In this document: in pieces, positions 1-4,841 of the stretch
How positions within the stretch are numbered: the first letter of the stretch is position 1
How the letters are laid out: each line of letters begins with the position of its first letter
Assembly (NCBI GenBank): GCA_002439735.1
Contig: DJPG01000147.1
Span: 1-5,102 of the forward strand
Reading direction: 5' to 3'
Source of the DNA: Firmicutes bacterium UBA6418
GTDB lineage: Bacteria; Bacillota; Clostridia; Peptostreptococcales; Anaerovoracaceae
Length of the DNA stretch: 5,102 bases
Notes under the pieces: model-generated
The model's input: only the letters and a program-made list of their open reading frames with translations
What the model was told of the DNA's origin: nothing
The model's database searches: none
Made by a program: the position numbers and the translations under genes

Positions 1-153
1 TTCGAGCAGGTATGTCAAAGCATTTTGCCAAGCAGAGAAACATTTATAATTTTTCGCTTCAACTGGCTTTTTTGAGGTAATGTGAAGACCTATAACCGTA
101 CTTCGGTCCCCGTAAAGTTTTTTCGTACAGAACGCCGCGCCTGTAAATGTCAT
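1..153 (-). CDS. Small hypothetical protein, N-terminal part, runs off window start
   Basis: The frame opens with ATG at 153 and stays open for 51 codons to the window edge. An in-frame TAA lies 6 bases before the ATG (162-160), which fixes this as the earliest ATG start. The purine run AAGGGAG just before the start could serve as a ribosome binding site, but its spacing is short (about 1 to 4 bases depending on the core used). The peptide begins MTFTGAAFCTKKLYG and continues with VIGLHIT and a WQNALTYLLE stretch. Its composition looks like a real soluble protein rather than a shadow frame, and no longer gene covers the region. I do not recognise a family. A frame of this length stays open by chance roughly one time in ten, so the call is moderate. 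Confidence 0.45.
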   Translation of the reverse strand, partial: MTFTGAAFCTKKLYGDRSTVIGLHITSKKPVEAKNYKCFSAWQNALTYLLE

Positions 154-297
154 TCTCCCTTACCATTGAACTTGGGTAGGCATAACTCGATAACAAAATA
201 AAATAACGAATCCCCAATCCATAACTTTGAACACAAGCGGGGGATCAAGAAAAGTCTTTCCTTTTGCTGGCAGGCAGCTCCGTGCGACGGTAAAGGC

Positions 298-807
298 TTA
301 CAGTTCCACAGGAATGATCTCGCGCTGATTGACCGCGTCCAACGCGAGCTGCGCGCGGGACAGCTCATCGATGACCTTTTCATAATCCGCTTCCACTGCT
401 GCAAGATCATAGTTCGTGTAGGTGTAGTCGATGATATTGGATTGCCTTCCATACTGCTCCTCGACACGCTCTTTGGGCAGTTTGGACTTCATCTCAAGCA
501 GTTTGCTTTTTCGCTTGGTAAGCTGAGGAATGTAGACGAGCATTTCGTCGATGGCCATGTTAAAACCATCCACGATCTGCGCCGTGTTGAAGCAGTTGAC
601 GGCGTGCTTGATCCTGCGGATATCTTCCTCAAGCTCCGCAAGACACGCCTGCGTTTTTGCGTAATCGTAGGCGGGACGCACAGATGCAATGTCCTCTCCC
701 ATTGCCGCGCGAAAATCACGGCTGCGCCGTTCTTTCTCCAGCAGCGCGGCATATTCGTCGTTGAGCTTTTTCAGCAGCTTGTTGGCCCCGGCAGAAGTGT
801 ATTTCAT
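298..807 (-). CDS. Conserved coiled-coil protein of unknown function (possibly DIP1984-like)
   Basis: This is a complete 169-residue soluble protein with no signal peptide or membrane segment. Residues about 5-70 are rich in Lys, Glu, Leu and Ala in heptad-like spacing, as are about 130-160, which suggests two long helices folding as an antiparallel coiled coil. The middle holds a VDGFNMAIDEML stretch, then IPQLTKRKSKL and an IDYTYTNYDL segment. The order (helix, short G-containing turn, helix with paired basic residues, an aromatic/Asp segment, final helix) resembles the DIP1984-like family as I remember it; this is an inference from layout, not a confirmed match. I believe close relatives are common in Clostridia as hypothetical proteins. 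The ATG at 807 has an AAAGGA ribosome binding site 9 bases upstream. The gene is separated from the PolC-like gene by 182 bases containing a hairpin repeat and a possible promoter, so it is probably its own transcription unit. The biochemical role is unknown. Confidence 0.85.
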   Translation of the reverse strand: MKYTSAGANKLLKKLNDEYAALLEKERRSRDFRAAMGEDIASVRPAYDYAKTQACLAELEEDIRRIKHAVNCFNTAQIVDGFNMAIDEMLVYIPQLTKRKSKLLEMKSKLPKERVEEQYGRQSNIIDYTYTNYDLAAVEADYEKVIDELSRAQLALDAVNQREIIPVEL

Positions 808-825
808 AGTCGATCATCCTTTCTT

Positions 826-847
826 CCGCGCCCTTTTCTCGGCGCGG
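826..847 (-). promoter_or_regulatory. 7-bp GC-rich hairpin in the leader just before the ribosome binding site
   Basis: CCGCGCC at 826-832 pairs perfectly with GGCGCGG at 841-847 across an 8-base loop. In the minus-strand transcript this stem ends about 6 bases before the AAAGGA ribosome binding site of the coiled-coil gene. No U-run follows, so it does not look like a terminator. It could affect translation or mRNA stability, but it could also be a chance GC-rich stem. Confidence 0.3.
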
Positions 848-878
848 GATTCCTTATTCCATTTTCTGTTCTGCTGAT

Positions 879-921
879 AGAATAGCACAGCGCCCTGTAC
901 GTTTGTCTGTACAGGGTGCTG
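879..921 (-). repeat. Hairpin repeat, copy A, with possible extended -10 promoter
   Basis: The arms 888-900 and 909-921 form a 13-bp inverted repeat with one mismatch position (892/917) around the loop GTTTGTCT. On the minus strand the palindrome is followed by TGC then TATTCT (884-879), which resembles an extended -10 promoter box. The same architecture occurs at 3306-3346, with the conserved core and the -10 box at identical spacing. The element lies 69 bases after the PolC-like stop codon and ahead of the coiled-coil gene. Two readings fit: an intrinsic terminator for the upstream gene, or a promoter with an overlapping operator for the downstream gene. The weak T content after the stem favours the second reading slightly. 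Confidence 0.6.
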
Positions 922-989
922 ATCATTTACACAGTATTGCATTCAGTGAAGCGCCTTTGCCAGCTTTTTACCGAAGTCAGTTCAAGCAC

Positions 990-1589
990 TTACTCGCGCG
1001 AATGTACGACCTTGCAGTAGGCGCGGCGATCCAACTTCAAATACTTTGCGAGGCGCATATATTGCAGCGCATACCATTGAATATGCACGCGCGGGAAAAG
1101 ATAGCCAATATGCTGCGCCAAATCCCTGACTGCGTCCGGAGCCGCTGGATTAAATTCACAGCGGCCATTGCAGAATTCCCCTTTTCTCATGTTTTCGGCA
1201 TCGAGAAACGCCCTGTCTGCATCTTTGTAAATCGACCGAAGCATATCGAAAGCATCATCGCGCGTATAGATCGGGCAGGATAAAAGCAGCGGATCGTCTA
1301 AAAACCTTTCAAAGTAGGCCAACGAACTGTCCGAGTCTTCCACTTTATAAGTATTATGGGCTGCAGCAAGCAAATTTACCTTTTCCCGGAATGTTGCCGG
1401 CCTTTGTCTAACGAACACGCCAAACTCGTCCTGGCTCAAAACAGAGACATTTAGAATATCCTGACAGGAAATATCGGAAAGGCTTTCCGGTATCATACTG
1501 TCGTTCAGAATGCCTGTCTCCCATTGCAGATCGTCAAGCCCGTCCAACCAGTCGATGCTCAGAAGCAGAATTTTTTCAAGTCGCCTTGT
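990..1589 (-). pseudogene. PolC-like inactive polymerase core, 3' half (in the -1 frame)
   Basis: This frame carries the second half of a PolC-derived protein. It is open from 1589 but has no ribosome binding site and no ATG near its beginning (only a TTG at 1547), so it is best read by a -1 shift from the upstream half. Collinear PolC landmarks are seen: LQ-TGI near the beginning, an EFG-FVRQ-RP-TF segment (PolC: EFGTxFVRxML..TRPxTF), an RDD then AF and MRKG segment (PolC: RDDI..AFxIMExVRKG), and YLFPRVH...RLAKYLKL (PolC: YMFPKAHAAAY..RIAYFKV). The PolC residue corresponding to the third catalytic aspartate (in KLDILG) falls in the K-I-L-L-L stretch, with Leu in its place. The protein stops right after the FPxxH helix region, so the last part of PolC (about 180 residues with helix-hairpin-helix) is absent. 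Whether this is decay, sequencing error or programmed shifting is open. Confidence 0.7.
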
Positions 1590-2263
1590 TCAAACAACCT
1601 CCAGTCGTTGCAAAGGCAGTCTTCTCCATCGCATGTGATGCCGATATGATCGCTATAATCTGCAAGACTTTTCCCTGCAGGGAAAATGGCTACACCGGAC
1701 GCCGTGATCTTCTCGCTGCTTTGCCAGCCGAGCAATACCGTATGCCGATGCTGCTCGGCATAATGCCGTTCAATAATTTTGCGTGCAAGCGGAATCACGC
1801 GTGAGGTCATCCGATACTCGAAAGTCATTTCAGAGGGAGCCTTCCACACATATTCCTCCCGCAGAGAAAAACCGTCCCTACGCAGAACAGTCTTGCAGTG
1901 CGGGCATTTTTCTTCAGGCAGGTCCAAACAGGCAACCGCCTTCGGCTGTTCGTGATAATAGCCGCAATGCGGGCAGTAATAGTGTGCTGGCATGGGATTC
2001 AGTTCATGGTCACCTAATAGGTAGATCAGGATCGAATTGCTTATCGTTCCTCCCAGATGTAATTTCCCGCAGGCTCGCCTGACCGCATCACTAATTTCCT
2101 TAAACAGCAGAAAATCATCAAGGCAGTCCGATTTTTCCAACGATAAGTAGTCTATTTCCCGTTCAAACCGTTGGGATACTTCCTTGGGAATTCCCGCCGG
2201 ATACAGCTCGTGCAGAGCGCTTTCACAGCAATTACGCAGATATTGTACTGGGTGATTTTTCAT
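1559..2263 (-). CDS. PolC-like inactive polymerase core, 5' half
   Basis: This 234-residue frame is the first half of a protein derived from the DNA polymerase III alpha core of PolC. The start is ATG at 2263, with GGAGG 8 bases upstream; a GTG at 2278 is in frame but less likely. Landmarks: residues 68-84 align with the PolC SRGSxGSxxVAYLLG region but have lost the SRGS signature. NPMPAHYYCPHC (89-100) and DLPEEKCPHCKTVLRRDG (114-131) match PolC's NPLxPHYxCPxC and DLPDKxCPxCGxxLKKDG, giving four cysteines (97, 100, 120, 123) that could bind zinc. PolC's PDIDLNF, with two catalytic aspartates, becomes PSEMTF at 143-148, so both are lost. PHP and exonuclease domains are absent. The frame ends prematurely at TGA 1561-1559. 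Repaired by a -1 shift, the product would be 424 residues. It lies 61 bases after the WG-like gene and is probably in its operon. The PolC relationship is well supported; the role is unknown. Confidence 0.8.
   Translation of the reverse strand: MKNHPVQYLRNCCESALHELYPAGIPKEVSQRFEREIDYLSLEKSDCLDDFLLFKEISDAVRRACGKLHLGGTISNSILIYLLGDHELNPMPAHYYCPHCGYYHEQPKAVACLDLPEEKCPHCKTVLRRDGFSLREEYVWKAPSEMTFEYRMTSRVIPLARKIIERHYAEQHRHTVLLGWQSSEKITASGVAIFPAGKSLADYSDHIGITCDGEDCLCNDWRLFEQGDLKKFCF
1571..1576 (-). other. A6 run at which the PolC-like reading frame breaks (-1 shift)
   Basis: On the minus strand the upstream frame reads TTG AAA AAA TTC TGC TTC TGA. Re-reading one base at the run gives AAA ATT CTG CTT CTG AGC and enters the frame that holds the rest of PolC homology. 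Both frames are open together only from 1589 to 1559, so the break must lie there, and the A6 run is the obvious site. It is not a classical X-XXY-YYZ slippery heptamer in the upstream frame. One extra A would restore the gene. Confidence 0.65.
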
Positions 2264-2324
2264 GGTACTTTCCTCCACAGTTCTGAATTGGTTGCAGCCT
2301 ATTGCGGTGTATCCTGCAAATCTG

Positions 2325-3212
2325 TTATTCCTTGCAAAAATTTTCCGTCATACGAAGGAGACTGCTAAGATTTTTCGCTTTTAAGATGTCCGCCTTAGTG
2401 ATCGCACCGCCGTCCTCGCGCTGTAGGACAAGAGGCTTTCCATGTTGATCGAAAGATATATTTTTTGCCAAAAACCGCTCGCCTTGAAGCGTGGCCTCGA
2501 TATCGGGGTGAGCAGTCAGTTCAAATACAATCGCGCTGTGGTCGTCGTGATCGCAAAAGGCAAGCTGCATGGGAAAGGTATCGGAGGAACTGTCTTTGTC
2601 TGGCGCAGCGAGGAAGATGCTGCCGTTCTGATAATCACAGAGATAATGATATGGATAGTTGAAGTTCGTACTTATGGTCTTATCTGTTTCAAGATCGATC
2701 AAAGAGTATTGTTGATCATCGTTTAAAGAGTATCGCTGGCCATCGCCGGTCAACGCATAACCATGGATGATCTCTAACTGCTTGAAAGTGTCGGAGACTT
2801 GACCTGTTTTGGGATTATAGAAGGATTTATCGTTATTATTATATTGCTTTATCACAATACTGGATCGATCCATCCAAACAAGACCGGAATAAGGCCCGTA
2901 TCCAATATCTTCTGCGCGGATATCATAATTTTTCGTAAGGAAAAGTCTCTTTAAGCAGTGTTGATGTCGTTGGAACAGGCAGAATATACCGCATCCAAGA
3001 TAAATGATGTCGTCATACCGGTAAGGGAGCACTTTACGGTATTCTAACTTCCCTTGCTTCTCTGTCCAGACCACCTGAAGCAAGCCAAACTGCCCGTCCT
3101 TATATGCCTTGCATAGAGCAACGCTCTTTTCGTTATCGCTATTCTTTTGCTTTAGGCAGCATTCCCAAGTCCACTCTATCGTTGCGAGGAAAAGCTCATT
3201 TTCGAGTTCCAT
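2325..3212 (-). CDS. Hypothetical protein with WG-repeat-like segments
   Basis: This is a soluble protein of about 295 residues that I do not assign to a family. The start is chosen at ATG 3212, because AGAGG lies 9 bases upstream of it; the earlier in-frame ATG at 3218 would have only about 3 bases of spacing. Residues 40-69 read GQFGLL..., then VLPYRYDDIIYLGCGIF, and a second YDIRAEDIGYGPYSGLVW follows near 96-113. Such G-x-(F/Y)-G-L and Y-DDI-...-G pieces recall WG-repeat or beta-propeller-like proteins, which mostly bind other molecules rather than catalyse. The rest is rich in beta-type sequence with no catalytic motif I can see. An 8-residue tandem duplication (GDGQRYSL/NDDQQYSL) lies in the middle. 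The gene follows a promoter with a LexA-like operator and precedes the PolC-like gene by 61 bases, so the two probably form an operon. Confidence 0.8.
   Translation of the reverse strand: MELENELFLATIEWTWECCLKQKNSDNEKSVALCKAYKDGQFGLLQVVWTEKQGKLEYRKVLPYRYDDIIYLGCGIFCLFQRHQHCLKRLFLTKNYDIRAEDIGYGPYSGLVWMDRSSIVIKQYNNNDKSFYNPKTGQVSDTFKQLEIIHGYALTGDGQRYSLNDDQQYSLIDLETDKTISTNFNYPYHYLCDYQNGSIFLAAPDKDSSSDTFPMQLAFCDHDDHSAIVFELTAHPDIEATLQGERFLAKNISFDQHGKPLVLQREDGGAITKADILKAKNLSSLLRMTENFCKE
2701..2748 (-). repeat. 24-base imperfect tandem repeat inside the WG-like gene
   Basis: Two adjacent 24-base units (2701-2724 and 2725-2748) match at 17 positions and keep the reading frame. They encode GDGQRYSL and NDDQQYSL, an eight-residue duplication, most likely a small local duplication in the coding sequence. 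Confidence 0.6.
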
Positions 3213-3242
3213 TATCATGTACCTCTGTTCCGTAAGTTAAAA

Positions 3243-3271
3243 AGTATCAGGTGAACTCTTGTTCGTGTCCC
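3243..3271 (-). promoter_or_regulatory. Promoter with LexA-like (SOS) operator in its spacer
   Basis: On the minus strand a -35-like GGGACA (3271-3266) and a -10-like GATACT (3248-3243) are separated by exactly 17 bases. The spacer begins with CGAACAAGAGTTCA (3265-3252), which contains the perfect palindrome GAAC-N4-GTTC and agrees with the Gram-positive LexA/DinR box (CGAACRNRYGTTYC) at 12 of 14 positions. An operator in the spacer is the classic position for repression. Transcription would start near 3236, about 24 bases before the ATG at 3212. Both promoter hexamers are only 4/6 matches to consensus, and LexA binding is inferred. Confidence 0.5.
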
Positions 3272-3305
3272 TTAAAAAAGTGGTAGTAGGCGTCTGTTAT
3301 TAAGA

Positions 3306-3346
3306 AGTATAGCATAAGCTCCTGTACATTTATCTGCACAGGAGCT
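3306..3346 (-). repeat. Hairpin repeat, copy B, with possible extended -10 promoter
   Basis: AGCTCCTGTAC (3317-3327) and GCACAGGAGCT (3336-3346) form an 11-bp inverted repeat with one mismatch position around the loop ATTTATCT. The core and loop closely resemble copy A at 879-921. On the minus strand TGC and TATACT (3311-3306) follow, an extended -10 box matching consensus at 5 of 6 bases. The stem begins 10 bases after the AbaSI-like stop codon, so it could act as that gene's terminator. It could equally be a promoter with operator for the WG-like gene, upstream of the LexA-like promoter. Confidence 0.6.
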
Positions 3347-3355
3347 ATTCTTATA

Positions 3356-4240
3356 TCATTGTAGCAAAAGCTCGGAATCAATGCTCTTATAGATGTGTTC
3401 CCCGTTCAGCTTGGTTTCGTTCCACTTGAACACGCCGATGAACCGATAAGCATCTTCGCCATGCTCGTCCTTGCTCTTTGCGAAGGTAATGCGCGGCTTG
3501 TCTGGGTGCTTTACCGTGGTGGCACCACTGTCATTATGCTCGATGATTACATTCCAGTCAGCAGACAGTTCGTTGACCCAACCGCGAGACTGCGCTACCT
3601 TTGAACCGTCGGGCAGTTCGATCGCCAACTTAGGACACCAAAGCATTCGATCATCGGTCACACGGAAAAAGCTGCGCTGGATGCGATAGTCTTTATCCTT
3701 GCCGAAGCACTTTTGGCAAATATCAGCGATCGTAGAGAAAGAATAGTGGTCATCTACCCGCAGAACACCGCGTTGCTTTATAACCGCCCATTCCTCTTCG
3801 GGGGCAAGCCAAGGTGGAAGATGATCACCCCTTTCCGCAACCTTCCGCTTGATCTCAGCGGTGATTTCACGGATGCGGGCATGAAGTGCGTCTGCGTCCA
3901 GCGTTGCATCCACGCGGCGAATCGTCAATCCGTCTTCGCTGCAGGCGGACAGCGCCGTTTGCAGGTCGATTTCGCGTGCGGCGTCCTTGAGCCGGTTGTC
4001 CTTGTGATATGCTTCGTCGCACTCTACACCGTAGTTAATCTGCGGAAAATAGAGATCGATCAACGCATATCCATTGGAACGGCGGACATATTGCTGCGTT
4101 ACCGGCTTGATGTTCAGATCATCCAGCCTTGCCCAAATCGCGTTGACAACATAGTTTTCCTTCTCTTTGTCCTTGGTATGGTGCGAAAACATGCGGTAGA
4201 GGTAATCTTGCTTCCATGCACGGCCATTTTCTGACATCAT
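3356..4240 (-). CDS. AbaSI/PvuRts1I-family modification-dependent restriction endonuclease
   Basis: This 294-residue protein matches the length (about 290-320) and layout of PvuRts1I and AbaSI, enzymes that cut DNA carrying 5-hydroxymethylcytosine or its glucosylated form, a defence against phages with modified genomes. The N-terminal part (about 10-130) holds a Vsr-like PD-(D/E)XK nuclease region: ENYVVNAIWARL (28-39), TQQYVRR (48-54), then IDLYFPQINYGVECDEAYH (61-79) with D62, E73, D75, E76 and H79 as catalytic candidates. The C-terminal half (about 150-294) would be the SRA-like base-reading domain and includes YRFIGVFKWN near the end. The ATG at 4240 has GGGGAGG 5 bases upstream; a second ATG directly after it, 8 bases from that site, is equally good. 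It follows the unknown 154-residue gene by 123 bases. Family assignment is from remembered motifs; base specificity cannot be read from sequence. Confidence 0.82.
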   Translation of the reverse strand: MMSENGRAWKQDYLYRMFSHHTKDKEKENYVVNAIWARLDDLNIKPVTQQYVRRSNGYALIDLYFPQINYGVECDEAYHKDNRLKDAAREIDLQTALSACSEDGLTIRRVDATLDADALHARIREITAEIKRKVAERGDHLPPWLAPEEEWAVIKQRGVLRVDDHYSFSTIADICQKCFGKDKDYRIQRSFFRVTDDRMLWCPKLAIELPDGSKVAQSRGWVNELSADWNVIIEHNDSGATTVKHPDKPRITFAKSKDEHGEDAYRFIGVFKWNETKLNGEHIYKSIDSELLLQ

Positions 4241-4262
4241 AAAAGCCTCCCCATTTCAATGT

Positions 4263-4418
4263 TTAGACAATCGGTGTCGTAAGAATTTCTATATCTCGGG
4301 ATAAATTTACATCAAGGTCATCAAACATTTTGTCGGTATCATAACCGCCCAGCACGCAAGCTTTTAGCAGTACGATATGGAAACACCCGTGCTTGCTTTT
4401 GATTTCGCAAGGACTGCA
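4263..4418 (-). other. Possible out-of-frame C-terminal tail of the 154-residue gene
   Basis: In the -1 frame relative to the preceding gene, 51 sense codons are open from 4418 to a TAA at 4265-4263. They pass through the gene's stop codon and fill the gap before the AbaSI-like gene. The peptide includes VLLKACVLGGYDTDKMF and DDLDVNLSRDIEIL, which looks protein-like. There is no ribosome binding site for an independent start. One extra A in the short A runs at 4397-4400 or 4403-4405 would fuse it to the gene. An open frame of this length arises by chance about one time in ten, so this is weak. Confidence 0.22.
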
Positions 4419-4825
4419 TCAGCCTTCAGTTCTTTTGATGTAAGAGCCTCTTTTGTGCGGCGATAGAATGGAACAATATGCTCGTGCCATACATTCGGAA
4501 GCACCTCATAAAAGAAGATGTCAACGGCTCTATCAATGATGATTTCGGAAGCGTCCATCGCCGTATCCCGGACGGTGTCTTTGATGTAATCCTTAACAGG
4601 AGAGCTTTTTCTGGCGGGAGCGGAGGGCGGTGATGAAGTTCTCTGCTGAACCATAGGTGTGTTTTCTGCATAGTACTTCAGTTCTCGCAGAACTCTGTGT
4701 GGCTTGCGATTCATGAGCCGTCCGTACTCGTCAATAAAAGCCTCGTCACGTTTCCATTTCGCAAAAAGATCATCATCGGGAATGATATATATGATATTAT
4801 CTTTCCTAACCCTATGTTCAGCCAT
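4364..4825 (-). CDS. Hypothetical protein linked to the helicase-nuclease gene
   Basis: This is a 153-154 residue protein with no family that I recognise. I choose ATG 4825 because GAAGGGGG sits 7 bases upstream; the frame runs further upstream, but that part overlaps the helicase gene and has no such site. The N-terminal part (1-55) contains a short beta-like IIYIIPDDD stretch and then charged helix. About 56-75 is a Ser/Pro/Ala-rich linker. The C-terminal part (76-140) is a predicted long amphipathic helix region, VKDYIKDTVRDTAMDASEI followed by IIDRAVDIFFYEVLPNVW, not hydrophobic enough for a membrane segment. The start lies 16 bases after the helicase stop, with the ribosome binding site next to that stop, so the two are almost certainly cotranscribed. 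It may be a partner of the helicase-nuclease, an inference from position only. The end may be frameshifted (see 4263-4418). Confidence 0.75.
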   Translation of the reverse strand: MAEHRVRKDNIIYIIPDDDLFAKWKRDEAFIDEYGRLMNRKPHRVLRELKYYAENTPMVQQRTSSPPSAPARKSSPVKDYIKDTVRDTAMDASEIIIDRAVDIFFYEVLPNVWHEHIVPFYRRTKEALTSKELKADAVLAKSKASTGVSISYC

Positions 4826-4841
4826 ACCACAGCCCCCTTCT

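Noticed and set aside
209..245. Short inverted repeat ATCCCC...GGGGAT downstream of the coiled-coil gene
   Set aside because: The stem has six bases with a loop of more than 20 and no T-run, so it is too weak for a terminator or operator call.
150..467. 105-codon minus-strand frame overlapping the coiled-coil gene, with its TGA overlapping the ATG at 153 (ATGA)
   Set aside because: The first half is a Ser/Arg-rich shadow of the coiled-coil gene. The second half has only a TTG as a possible start (after AAAGGAAAG). The ATGA overlap could mean coupling of a roughly 30-residue peptide, but the evidence is too thin.
442..885. 147-codon plus-strand frame
   Set aside because: It lies antisense to most of the coiled-coil gene, whose composition and ribosome binding site are far better. 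It also runs through the leader and hairpin.
903..1283. 126-codon plus-strand frame
   Set aside because: It is antisense to the 3' half of the PolC-like gene, which has clear homology landmarks.
1545..1547. TTG as an independent start for the second PolC-like half
   Set aside because: There is no ribosome binding site upstream, and homology continues without interruption from the preceding frame through the A6 run.
1571..1579. Classical programmed -1 slippery heptamer in the PolC-like gene
   Set aside because: In the upstream frame the codons are TTG AAA AAA TTC, which do not form X-XXY-YYZ, and I see no clear downstream stem. Only simple slippage on the A run remains possible.
3713..4234. 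173-codon plus-strand frame
   Set aside because: It is antisense to the AbaSI-like nuclease domain, with no ribosome binding site or recognisable motif.
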